A program made the translations under genes and the position numbers. Shown piece after piece: positions 9,171 to 16,995 of a DNA stretch of 44,814 bases; position 1 is the stretch's first letter; each line of letters begins with the position of its first letter. The notes below the pieces were generated by a model. The model searched no databases. It saw nothing but the letters and a program-made list of their open reading frames with translations, and was not told where the DNA came from. Origin of the DNA: Candidatus Poseidoniales archaeon (GTDB lineage: Archaea; Thermoplasmatota; Poseidoniia; Poseidoniales; Poseidoniaceae); NCBI GenBank assembly GCA_003602575.1, contig QQRY01000044.1:27166-71979 (forward strand), written 5' to 3'.

Positions 9171-9238
9171 TTTTTCCAGTTTTGAAGGGGGAAGGTTCAT
9201 GGTGGATAAGTCATTAAAGCCATATTAGGAGGCTTACT

Positions 9239-10258
9239 ATGAGTGATGAAGTTGCCGAAGAAAAGACTACCAATGAAGAGTCAGAAGCAAAAAATGCCGA
9301 AAAATTAGCTAAAACGTTCCGTTTGATAGATGGAGAAGAAATTTTACTTACTAAAAAACCGAGTATATTTGCCTTTTTAGGATTATATGTGCTGGGAGGC
9401 ATCGTACTTGCACTACACTTTATTTTTGGTCATGTTGAATCTCTTGGCAATGATGCTGAAGGATTTATGGGGCTTGTTTGGTCATTTATCGACTTGACTA
9501 CTAGCGATCAAATGTCATTTAGTTTTGTTTTCGTGATGCTTTTTATCACATGGCTCAATAGGCTAATGAACACCTCAACATCCGGTAGATGGGTCACTAT
9601 GTGGCTGTTTTTGGTTGCAGTGACTCCAGTCATCATTCAATTCGATGACTTCCTAGGTTTCATCTCAGACTTGTTTGGTATGGAAAACGATATGGATTTC
9701 ATTCCGTTTTCATACAGTTTCACAATATTTGGACTTGTTTACAGTGGTCTATTTTGGGTTTTAACATTCTATTATCAAAACAGTTTCCACTACGCAATCA
9801 CTTCAGATGCTGTGATTTTCGAGCACAGTTTCCTTCTATCTAGGGCACATCGAAGAATTTTATTCGACAGAATTTCTGAAGTTATTGTAGACCGTTCTCC
9901 AGTAGGAACAGTTTGTGGTTTTGCTACAGTTTCAATTTTGACCGATTCAGGAGTTGGAATTGTTGACGAAACCCTAGGAGCTGGCGGAGCAGTTTCCATG
10001 CCTGGTTCAACCGAAAAAGCAGATGACACTGTAGCAGAGAAAGCGCGTAAGTCGCTTCTTCGTTCTTTCTTTGCTTTGATGACCTATCAAAGAACAATCA
10101 AAACCGTTAGGCCTGACCCTAAGCACTGTTTCTATTCAATCAGGCATTGGGAAAAGTGTAAGATGCTACTAAATGAGATGCATAAAAAGCACAGCCAATC
10201 TAATCTTTTGAGCGATTTGAAAGACTCAATTACAGGTGCAAAATCTGAAGAAGATTGA
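9239..10258 (+). CDS. Membrane protein with bacterial PH-like (bPH2/DUF304) domain
   Basis: A 339-residue protein. A charged N-terminus is followed by hydrophobic segments near residues 42-60, 95-112, 120-136 and 158-180. After the last helix comes a cytoplasmic bPH2-type domain with the usual pattern YAITSDAVIFEHSFL...RILFDRISEVIVDRSPVG. The family has no settled function; members are often membrane-associated scaffolds. A strong Shine-Dalgarno (AGGAGG, 9227-9232) fixes the ATG at 9239. The gap of 68 bp to the ABC operon suggests a separate transcript or a weak extension of it. The C-terminal 60 residues are basic then acidic, with no recognisable domain. Confidence 0.7.
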   Translation: MSDEVAEEKTTNEESEAKNAEKLAKTFRLIDGEEILLTKKPSIFAFLGLYVLGGIVLALHFIFGHVESLGNDAEGFMGLVWSFIDLTTSDQMSFSFVFVMLFITWLNRLMNTSTSGRWVTMWLFLVAVTPVIIQFDDFLGFISDLFGMENDMDFIPFSYSFTIFGLVYSGLFWVLTFYYQNSFHYAITSDAVIFEHSFLLSRAHRRILFDRISEVIVDRSPVGTVCGFATVSILTDSGVGIVDETLGAGGAVSMPGSTEKADDTVAEKARKSLLRSFFALMTYQRTIKTVRPDPKHCFYSIRHWEKCKMLLNEMHKKHSQSNLLSDLKDSITGAKSEED

Positions 10259-10321
10259 AATTTTTTCGAGCGAGTCTTTCAAGAACTGAAACCTCCCCCC
10301 CTTGATTATTGAGGACTTGAT

Positions 10322-10840
10322 ATGAGTGAAGAGATATTAGAATCAGCGATTGAATTGTTTAGAAGTGGAGACTTAGCAGGAGCAGTTGCTGAATTGGAAG
10401 CCAAAGCAAAATCACATTCAGATGTTGCCATAGTGCATCACACTTTTGCAGAATTTGCTAATATGCTAAATACCGAAGAGCAGGATGACGTTATCCCTGG
10501 CGGTAAAATAATGATGTCATACAAAAAAGCAATGCAACTCGATGAAGAAAATGTAGAATTCATTGCTGATTTTGCTTCATTTGCATTGGAATGCCGTCGT
10601 GTTCCAGTCGCAGTTAAAGAATTCCAGAGATACGCAAAGAAATTGGAAATTGAAGATATTCCAGTAGATGATATTCTATATCAAGCCAGTAGAAATCTTG
10701 TAGATGCGATTGAAGTAATGGACCCTTCACGTAAAGCATCAACAGTTCAGCCATGGCTTAAGCAAGCACTTCTTTGGGCTGTAGGTGGATTAGGTTTCAC
10801 CGTTGAAGAAGCAATAGAAGTTCTTGGCAGTGAAGACTGA
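10322..10840 (+). CDS. Small TPR-like helical repeat protein
   Basis: A 172-residue acidic, all-helical protein. At least two tetratricopeptide-like units can be recognised: ESAIELFRSGDLAGAVAELEAKA near the N-terminus and a second pair around residues 60-105 with SYKKAMQLDEENVEF. TPR proteins mediate protein-protein contacts; the partner is unknown. It ends 3 bp before the GTG start of truA, so the two are probably co-transcribed. No signal peptide or membrane segment is visible. Confidence 0.65.
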   Translation: MSEEILESAIELFRSGDLAGAVAELEAKAKSHSDVAIVHHTFAEFANMLNTEEQDDVIPGGKIMMSYKKAMQLDEENVEFIADFASFALECRRVPVAVKEFQRYAKKLEIEDIPVDDILYQASRNLVDAIEVMDPSRKASTVQPWLKQALLWAVGGLGFTVEEAIEVLGSED

Positions 10841-10843
10841 GGT

Positions 10844-11761
10844 GTGAGTTTGACGGACGGTTTAGTTCGTCTGGCTTTTCGCATAGGTTATCTTGGCGAT
10901 AGTTTTCACGGTAGCCAAATTCAACCGGATGTAAAAACAGTTCAAGGTGAACTGATTAAGGCATTCAATCAACTAAAATGGCTAGAACAAAGTCAAGAAG
11001 GCCATAATTTGGTGTTATCAAGTCGAACAGATGCTGGAGTAAATGTTAGATTGAATGGTGGCGTTGTGACAATTAAACGCAGTTTATGGAATGCTCTAAC
11101 ACCTAGAAAAATGATTAGAGCAGTTGACGACCATCTTTCTGATGAAATTGCTTTCCTAGATGTCCATGAGGTTGATGAGGAATGGAATCCTCGTATTGCC
11201 AAGTATAGAGTCTACAGATATCGATTAGAAGGAATAGAATCTTGGCGAGATCCTGGAGAAGTTTTTAGCGAATGGTTGGAACTATTTGTCGGGAACTATG
11301 ATGCCAGAAATTTTGCTAGAATGGAAGAGGGGAAAAATCCGATGAGAAAAATATTCTCTTGCACTCCCTGGGTTGTTCAAGGTCGCACTGTTGGATTTGA
11401 AATAATAGGCGAAGCATTTCTTTGGAATCAAGTTAGGCGTACTGCAATGGCATTATTCAAGTTAAGTACAGGTGAATTAAAAGTAGAAGATATCAAGAAT
11501 GCTATTGCTAATCCAGAGGTTTCAGTGGACTTTGGTGTGGCTCCACCTGATTGGTTAGTTCTTTGGGGAGTGTCATGGGAGAAATTCCCAATTCCAGTGG
11601 AAGAAAACACGGAATTTACATTTACAGAAGTTCCAGAAGATTTAGCATTGGAGAGAACTATGCGTAGTCGATGGGAAAACGGAGCACGCTTAGAAATGAA
11701 AAGTATGCTATATCATGAGTGGGCATATCTAGGGCGATTACCGATAGTAAAACATAATTGA
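10844..11761 (+). CDS. truA: tRNA pseudouridine synthase TruA family
   Basis: A 305-residue enzyme that isomerises uridine to pseudouridine in the tRNA anticodon arm (positions 38-40). The catalytic motif SRTDAGV is at residues 60-66, with Asp63 as nucleophile, and the N-terminal GYLGDSFHGSQ matches the family. The C-terminal half contains FLWNQVRR, the usual TruA FLxxQVR motif. The GTG at 10844 is nearly in contact with a GAGGTG sequence; a TTG at 10850 in the same frame would have better spacing, so the true start may be two codons later. It converges with ribK with only 5 bp between stops. Confidence 0.9.
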   Translation: MSLTDGLVRLAFRIGYLGDSFHGSQIQPDVKTVQGELIKAFNQLKWLEQSQEGHNLVLSSRTDAGVNVRLNGGVVTIKRSLWNALTPRKMIRAVDDHLSDEIAFLDVHEVDEEWNPRIAKYRVYRYRLEGIESWRDPGEVFSEWLELFVGNYDARNFARMEEGKNPMRKIFSCTPWVVQGRTVGFEIIGEAFLWNQVRRTAMALFKLSTGELKVEDIKNAIANPEVSVDFGVAPPDWLVLWGVSWEKFPIPVEENTEFTFTEVPEDLALERTMRSRWENGARLEMKSMLYHEWAYLGRLPIVKHN

Positions 11762-11766
11762 TTAAA

Positions 11767-12234
11767 CTAAATCAATTCTATATCTACTGTATCCCCATCT
11801 TTAAGATCTAAATACTCTCTTAAGAAAGTCGGAGATATGATTTCAACAACATCAAAATGCCTTGTTAAGTCAGGAATTAAAACAGCACAATCTACGGTTT
11901 TTTCATTTGCCGTAAAGTTAGCCTTGAATGCTGTTGCACCACCAAATGAGATGCCATCTCTAAGGAATCCTCTAATTCGTAAACTTTCGATATTTTCTAG
12001 CGAAATTTGCTTTGCATCATCAATATCTTGTTTTTCAGCGTCTAGGGTATCAATACCGGATTTAATTCTCAATGAGATATAGTTTACTAGATTGACACCC
12101 GAAACGCTTAGATTAAGAGTTCCAGGCCAGACACTTTTGCCCATGACATCAACGAATTGGTCTTGATAGTGCTTTTGAGCCATGAACACATGTGCTCTAC
12201 CAAGTCCACTACTGACGATTCCACTTATCCGCAC
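11767..12234 (-). CDS. ribK: CTP-dependent riboflavin kinase
   Basis: Archaeal RibK (DUF120) phosphorylates riboflavin to FMN using CTP rather than ATP. Visible family signatures are the N-terminal GIVSSGLGRA, WPGTLNLSV, the GGATAFKA strand, and the C-terminal FDVVEIISP...LREYLDLKDGDTVDIEL. I chose the GTG at 12234 because it aligns exactly with the N-terminus of M. jannaschii MJ0056 as I recall it. It also has GGGAGG just upstream and leaves about 105 bp for a promoter facing the next gene. A longer frame from GTG 12303 is open and would add 23 residues of no recognisable content. Confidence 0.88.
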   Translation of the reverse strand: MRISGIVSSGLGRAHVFMAQKHYQDQFVDVMGKSVWPGTLNLSVSGVNLVNYISLRIKSGIDTLDAEKQDIDDAKQISLENIESLRIRGFLRDGISFGGATAFKANFTANEKTVDCAVLIPDLTRHFDVVEIISPTFLREYLDLKDGDTVDIELI

Positions 12235-12339
12235 AAACCTCCCAAGTGCCCGCCCTTTTTGAGTTTCTTGGATTTTAAGTTCAAAGAAATGATACAAAAG
12301 CACTTCAAGTATCGACTACTGCATTGGATAGGTGAGACT

Positions 12340-13521
12340 ATGCCCGGTGATATGTCATGGATGAAAGAAAGGTATGAACAACTATCTTCACAATCATTAC
12401 TTTGGGAACCTCCAACTCTTGAAAGTTCAAATGAGCCAAGATGTACTATTGAAGGTAAACCTACAATAATGCTTTCAGCAAATAATTATCTCAACCTTAC
12501 CACGCATCCAAAAGTTGTCGAAGCCATGATTTCAGCAACTAGAAGATACGGCTCAGGTAGTGGCAGTGTTAGGGCAATCGCCGGAACTATGGACATTCAT
12601 TTGGAGGCAGAAAAGAAAGTAGCAGAATTCAAAAAAGTAGAATCATCTCTAATTTATTCTGCAGGATATACAGTTAATGTAGGTTTAATTCCAACTCTAG
12701 TATCAGGGCCCCAAGATGTAATTATTAGTGATGAATTAAATCATGGTTCGATTATAGATGGCGTTCGATTGACAAAAGCAAGTCGTGGTGTTTATGCACA
12801 CAATGACATGGGTGAATTAGAAGCAGTATTGAAACAGCACCAAGATAGTGAAAGGAAATTGATAATTACTGATGGTGTGTTTTCAATGGATGGTGACATC
12901 GCCCCACTTGATGAAATTCATAAATTAGCTGAACAGTATGATGCTATGATATATGTTGATGATTGCCACGGAGAGGGTGTTCTTGGCGATGGAGGAGCAG
13001 GCATAGTTGATCATTTCAAATTACAAGGTAAAGTAGATTTTGAAGTAGGTTCCTTTTCTAAGGCACTCGGTGTACAAGGAGGAATTCTTGCAGGCAGCGA
13101 AATGACTCGAAATCATGCTTTGAATCATTCTCGTTCTTGGTTGCTATCTGGATCACAACCACCCGGTGTTGCAGCAGCACAAAAAGCGGCTGTAGAAGTA
13201 TTGATGGAAGAGCCTGAACATCATCAAAAATTATGGGAGAACACAAATTATTTCAGGAAAGAATTACAAAATTTAGGGTTTAATACTGGTGTTTCCACTA
13301 CTCCGATAATTCCAGTCATGTGTGGGGAGTCTAGTGTTGCAAAGTCTATGACAAACTCCCTTGCAAAGCATGGTGTTATGGCTGGGGCAATCGTATTTCC
13401 TATGGTTGCACGTGACAAGGCACGAATTCGAACTCAGATGTCTGCAGGTCTTACTCGAGATGACCTAAATGAAGTTCTATCTATATTCGAAAAAGTCGGA
13501 CCAGAAGTTGGACTAATCTAA
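12340..13521 (+). CDS. Alpha-oxoamine synthase (KBL/AONS-like aminotransferase family)
   Basis: A PLP enzyme of about 393 residues. It condenses an amino acid with an acyl-CoA (glycine C-acetyltransferase, 8-amino-7-oxononanoate synthase or serine palmitoyltransferase type). Diagnostic motifs are SANNYLNL, GSGSGSVRAIAGT, DELNHGSIIDG, DGVFSMDGD, YVDDCHGEGVLG and the PLP lysine in SFSKALGVQGG. The ATG at 12340 follows GGTGAG and is the first start consistent with family length; the frame is open further upstream. No threonine dehydrogenase or biotin gene is adjacent, so the exact substrate cannot be settled. 2-amino-3-ketobutyrate CoA ligase is the most likely reading. Confidence 0.8.
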   Translation: MPGDMSWMKERYEQLSSQSLLWEPPTLESSNEPRCTIEGKPTIMLSANNYLNLTTHPKVVEAMISATRRYGSGSGSVRAIAGTMDIHLEAEKKVAEFKKVESSLIYSAGYTVNVGLIPTLVSGPQDVIISDELNHGSIIDGVRLTKASRGVYAHNDMGELEAVLKQHQDSERKLIITDGVFSMDGDIAPLDEIHKLAEQYDAMIYVDDCHGEGVLGDGGAGIVDHFKLQGKVDFEVGSFSKALGVQGGILAGSEMTRNHALNHSRSWLLSGSQPPGVAAAQKAAVEVLMEEPEHHQKLWENTNYFRKELQNLGFNTGVSTTPIIPVMCGESSVAKSMTNSLAKHGVMAGAIVFPMVARDKARIRTQMSAGLTRDDLNEVLSIFEKVGPEVGLI

Positions 13522-14193
13522 TCATTCGGATTCAAAATCATCGACTACTGACATCATCTCGGCATCCTCTGATTCAATATCTTCGGAAAAGGATTCATAT
13601 TCTTTTTCTTCGTCCTCCATTGCTTCAAATGGGTTTCTTCCATCTTCAATCATGCATAGTAGCCTCCATCTTGGTGCCCAAGATAGATGGACATACATCG
13701 GCCCAGGAAGTAGCATTAGGAGCCATGAAACAATTGCAGGAATCTCCAAAATATCAGTTCTATCAATAGTTAGTAGGGCCAATCCGATAAACGGCATTGG
13801 ATAAAGGATTGAGCGGGGTGGCGCAGTGGGGAATCTTCCGGTAATACTGATTATTATTGTAGAGCATAGTCCAAGGAAGAAACAAGCTACTAGCAACAAA
13901 CAACAGTGAAGTCCCCAATCAGCTAACCAGCCAGTGTGGTCATCACTTGCAAAGCGGTAGGGTAGCAAGAGTGCGACTGCCACAAGTAATCCATAGAATC
14001 CTCCGATGTTAGCAGGGTGTGATAGCCAGAGTGGTAGTTTTGTGAACAATTTGGAAAGGGAGGTCCCTAATAGCGTGTCACGCTCATTGGAACCAAGAGA
14101 CTCAAGTCTCGATTGCCATTTTGATAACCTATTCACAACCTTTCGAAAACGATTAAGCCTTTGAATATGCAGGGCAAAAAAGAGTTTTTTCAT
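13522..14193 (-). CDS. Unknown membrane protein, about four helices, acidic tail
   Basis: A 223-residue protein I do not recognise. A basic N-terminal 60 residues (cytoplasmic by the positive-inside rule) is followed by hydrophobic stretches near 62-81, 92-117, 127-143 and 148-168. The final 45 residues are strongly acidic, with runs of Glu and Asp. It starts inside the stop of the gene at 14190-14834 (ATGA overlap), so the two are co-translated and may form a complex. Its stop codon abuts the stop of the oncoming alpha-oxoamine synthase gene. Confidence 0.7.
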   Translation of the reverse strand: MKKLFFALHIQRLNRFRKVVNRLSKWQSRLESLGSNERDTLLGTSLSKLFTKLPLWLSHPANIGGFYGLLVAVALLLPYRFASDDHTGWLADWGLHCCLLLVACFFLGLCSTIIISITGRFPTAPPRSILYPMPFIGLALLTIDRTDILEIPAIVSWLLMLLPGPMYVHLSWAPRWRLLCMIEDGRNPFEAMEDEEKEYESFSEDIESEDAEMMSVVDDFESE

Positions 14194-14834
14194 TCACTTC
14201 GGCCAATTATTTTAGAAATCGGCCCGGAAATGTCCATTTCTTCTTCATCCATCCATTCTCTATCGAGTAATCCGCTTTCTTCAGACTCCCTATCTCGTGC
14301 ATCTTCGATATCATCTTGGACATCATTAACAGCATCTCGAAGAGAAAGTGCTTGATTGATCAAAGTTACTTGCATGTTTATTGTTTTATAATTCCTTGAA
14401 TTACTAAAATGACCTAAACTAGTATAATTTTCATTATCTTCGACAATATTGTATCCGCCAATTAATTCATCGCGTGCCAACTTCAATCTATCATTTCCAG
14501 GTTTTATCCATGTCCCGTCAGATAGGCCAATGTAAACTTCCGCTTTACCGAACGGTTGGTCTTCAAAGAAAGGGTGATTGAGATTTACTCCTAAAGGTGT
14601 ATTGAGAATAGCCAATTGGTTTGGTAAGAAAAGAGATGAGATAAATCCAGTTATAATTATTATAACAATCACAGACCATGCCGGCAATTCTAAAGAAATC
14701 CATGCTAATAATGTAAAAATGGTTAATGTCATTATCGTTAAAATCATCAAAAGTAATTGATTACGTTGTGGCTTGGAGACTGGCAATTGATGGAATGGAA
14801 GAATGCCTTTGGGTAGCCCCCCTTGCTCTGCCAT
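14190..14834 (-). CDS. Unknown membrane protein, two N-terminal helices, acidic C-terminus
   Basis: A 214-residue protein of unknown function. Two adjacent hydrophobic helices (about 26-47 and 52-70) form a hairpin. About 100 residues of soluble domain follow, containing HPFFEDQPFGKAEVYIGLSD, then an acidic Glu/Asp-rich tail. The ATG at 14834 is preferred over an upstream TTG at 14858; no Shine-Dalgarno is visible, so the transcript may be leaderless. It overlaps the next membrane gene by 4 bp. It diverges from the DUF835/DnaA-like operon at 14980 across about 145 bp, which may mean shared control. Confidence 0.68.
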   Translation of the reverse strand: MAEQGGLPKGILPFHQLPVSKPQRNQLLLMILTIMTLTIFTLLAWISLELPAWSVIVIIIITGFISSLFLPNQLAILNTPLGVNLNHPFFEDQPFGKAEVYIGLSDGTWIKPGNDRLKLARDELIGGYNIVEDNENYTSLGHFSNSRNYKTINMQVTLINQALSLRDAVNDVQDDIEDARDRESEESGLLDREWMDEEEMDISGPISKIIGRSE

Positions 14835-14979
14835 GATACAGGGTAATAATTCGACCAATTAGACTTTACAATCACATGATGGTAATTTTCAATGAGTGTC
14901 AAAAACCAACATTTCACAGTAATTCATCCGCACCTTTCAAGAACATATAGCGAAGGCTTGACTCGTAGGGGTCTATCTA

Positions 14980-16995
14980 ATGGTCGAATTACCTCAGGGG
15001 GTTGTCATAGAAGTTCGCCGTGGTGGACACGACGCTTTGAAGCAACTAGCAGGTGATATGTCGAGACTCAATGTTTCTGGTCATATTCGTATTGAGCGTA
15101 AACCAAAAGAATTGATGCCACGTATTAGTCAAGTGATTATTCAAGATGGAATGCCAAAAATTGCAATTCATGAGTCTGATGCGATTAAAATGGGTCTTGA
15201 GGCATTGTTAGAGATTGAGAGTGATGCAACAGCAATAGATGCTTTAATTTCATTACATGAACTTTCAGAAGAGGAATTAGATAAAGTCATAAGATTATAT
15301 CCTGATGCAAATATTTACTCTCAAGAACAAAATGAATCAAGCGATGATGGGCAATGGTGGAATCAAGTAAAATTACAATCGAGAAGATGGGCAAGAGACA
15401 ACCGCCTACCTGAAATGGAAGCAACGGTCGATGCTCCTGAATTTATAAGACAGAAAACCCAAGCACAACTAAGGAAACTTGAAGGCAATACAAGGCAATT
15501 GAATCTAGGAGATGTAATACTATTTGATGCGGATGATTCTAGTCTTTTAGTTGAACTATCGGGTGCTTTAGCAGGGCATGGAAGGCCGATTCAAATAATC
15601 ACTAGAACTCATCCTACAATTTTGAATAGAGCACATGACATACCAGTTAGTTCTTGCCTCTGGCTCAGTACAAGTGACGAAGAAGGGGCAATTTCATCAG
15701 ACTTAGAAAATTTAAGAAGAAAAATTTTGAACTTCTTATGGGCTAATAAACAAGCAATAGTAGCTATCGATGGCTTAGAATACTTGTCTAGCAGAAATGA
15801 TGATTCAGCCTTGATGGACTTCATTCGTAGCATAGCCGATGAGGTTCGAATGGAAGACCACGCATTATTATTATCTTGCGATCTTTCATCATTTGAATCC
15901 AAAACAAGACACAGTATTACAAGAGAAGTAGAAGAGTTGTCGACAAACATTGTTGATTTATGGTTAATGGAAGATGAATCATTGTTCGAGCATCCAATTT
16001 GTAGAGATGTTAGTGAAGAAGAGTCTATGTGGATTCAGCAGCAACTAAACCTTCATGCATCAAGAACTGGTGATTTAATTCATTCTTCCAGTGTTGAACT
16101 TGTTGGAGGAAGTCCAATTATCGAACAAGAAGATGTTATTTCTGCTGGTGAAAATTTAGCCCAAGTTGTTGATCAATGGAGCGAGGAATCACGACAAGTG
16201 CCTCAAATCTCTCCGATTCAGGAAGTATTTGAGGAAGCGAGTAAGGAATTTATTGTGAAATCATATCAAGATGAGAAATATGGAGATAATAGTTTAGATG
16301 ATGTTCTTGATGACAATGACTCATCAGTTATTCTAGAGCATAGTAACCAATCATTATCTGAAATAGAACTTATAGATGAGCCGGCGCCTAAAGTTTCTAT
16401 CAAAATAAAATCACCAGTGCCTCGTAGCCCGATTAGGATGAAGAGGAGAAAAGTTCGAAAATCAAAAAAGCATAATGATTCGGTGCATATTTCGAAAAGT
16501 AGAATCTCAGCAGCAGTAAAAAATAATGCTGAGTTAACTGATATTGGCAATTTAGAATCTTATAAGGCAAGAAAATTAGGTATTTCTGATAACCTGGCAG
16601 AATACTCTCAACGTCAAGATAATGCCTTCAATAAAACATTCAAAGAAAATGACCAATCTTCTGATAAATCTCTAATTCAAGCAAGTATGCAGAAAGCTGC
16701 TAAGAAGAATCCTTCGATTAAGTCAATGAAATCGGAAAGGAAACACCAGCAATTGGCGGTAATACTTGATAAAAATCAAGATACATCGTTGAATCCATTG
16801 ATGGCAAGAGGGGTAAAAGTTGATACAAAAGTATCAAAGTTTTCTAGAGAATCTGCAACCCGAAAACAAACTATTACCACCGTTGATGAGCATTACCAAG
16901 AATGGACTAAAGGTGAAAATACAGCCAAGTCCTCGGGAAAATTATTTGATGAAAAGGGTAAAGAATTGAAGAAAGTAACAGGTGATAGACAATGA
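14980..16995 (+). CDS. DUF835 domain protein with basic tail, DnaA-like operon
   Basis: A 671-residue protein. Residues 1-115 look like an archaeal regulatory domain of the DUF2226/DUF4388 kind (weak recognition). Residues about 165-325 form a DUF835 domain, an archaeal RecA-like fold of unknown biochemistry, recognisable by VILFDADDSS, IITRTHPTILNRA, WANKQAIVAIDGLEYLSS and HALLLSCDL. There is no Walker A. From about residue 420 the chain is low-complexity and becomes highly basic (SPIRMKRRKVRKSKKH near 485-500), plausible for nucleic-acid or membrane binding. It is the first gene of a three-gene operon; its stop overlaps the next start (ATGATG at 16992). Confidence 0.65.
   Translation: MVELPQGVVIEVRRGGHDALKQLAGDMSRLNVSGHIRIERKPKELMPRISQVIIQDGMPKIAIHESDAIKMGLEALLEIESDATAIDALISLHELSEEELDKVIRLYPDANIYSQEQNESSDDGQWWNQVKLQSRRWARDNRLPEMEATVDAPEFIRQKTQAQLRKLEGNTRQLNLGDVILFDADDSSLLVELSGALAGHGRPIQIITRTHPTILNRAHDIPVSSCLWLSTSDEEGAISSDLENLRRKILNFLWANKQAIVAIDGLEYLSSRNDDSALMDFIRSIADEVRMEDHALLLSCDLSSFESKTRHSITREVEELSTNIVDLWLMEDESLFEHPICRDVSEEESMWIQQQLNLHASRTGDLIHSSSVELVGGSPIIEQEDVISAGENLAQVVDQWSEESRQVPQISPIQEVFEEASKEFIVKSYQDEKYGDNSLDDVLDDNDSSVILEHSNQSLSEIELIDEPAPKVSIKIKSPVPRSPIRMKRRKVRKSKKHNDSVHISKSRISAAVKNNAELTDIGNLESYKARKLGISDNLAEYSQRQDNAFNKTFKENDQSSDKSLIQASMQKAAKKNPSIKSMKSERKHQQLAVILDKNQDTSLNPLMARGVKVDTKVSKFSRESATRKQTITTVDEHYQEWTKGENTAKSSGKLFDEKGKELKKVTGDRQ

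Noticed and set aside
10295-10301. Run of seven C
   Set aside because: Short homopolymer in an intergenic spacer with no partner for a hairpin.
12157-12339. Upstream extension of the alpha-oxoamine synthase frame
   Set aside because: It overlaps ribK on the other strand and has no family similarity; the start at 12340 gives the usual length.
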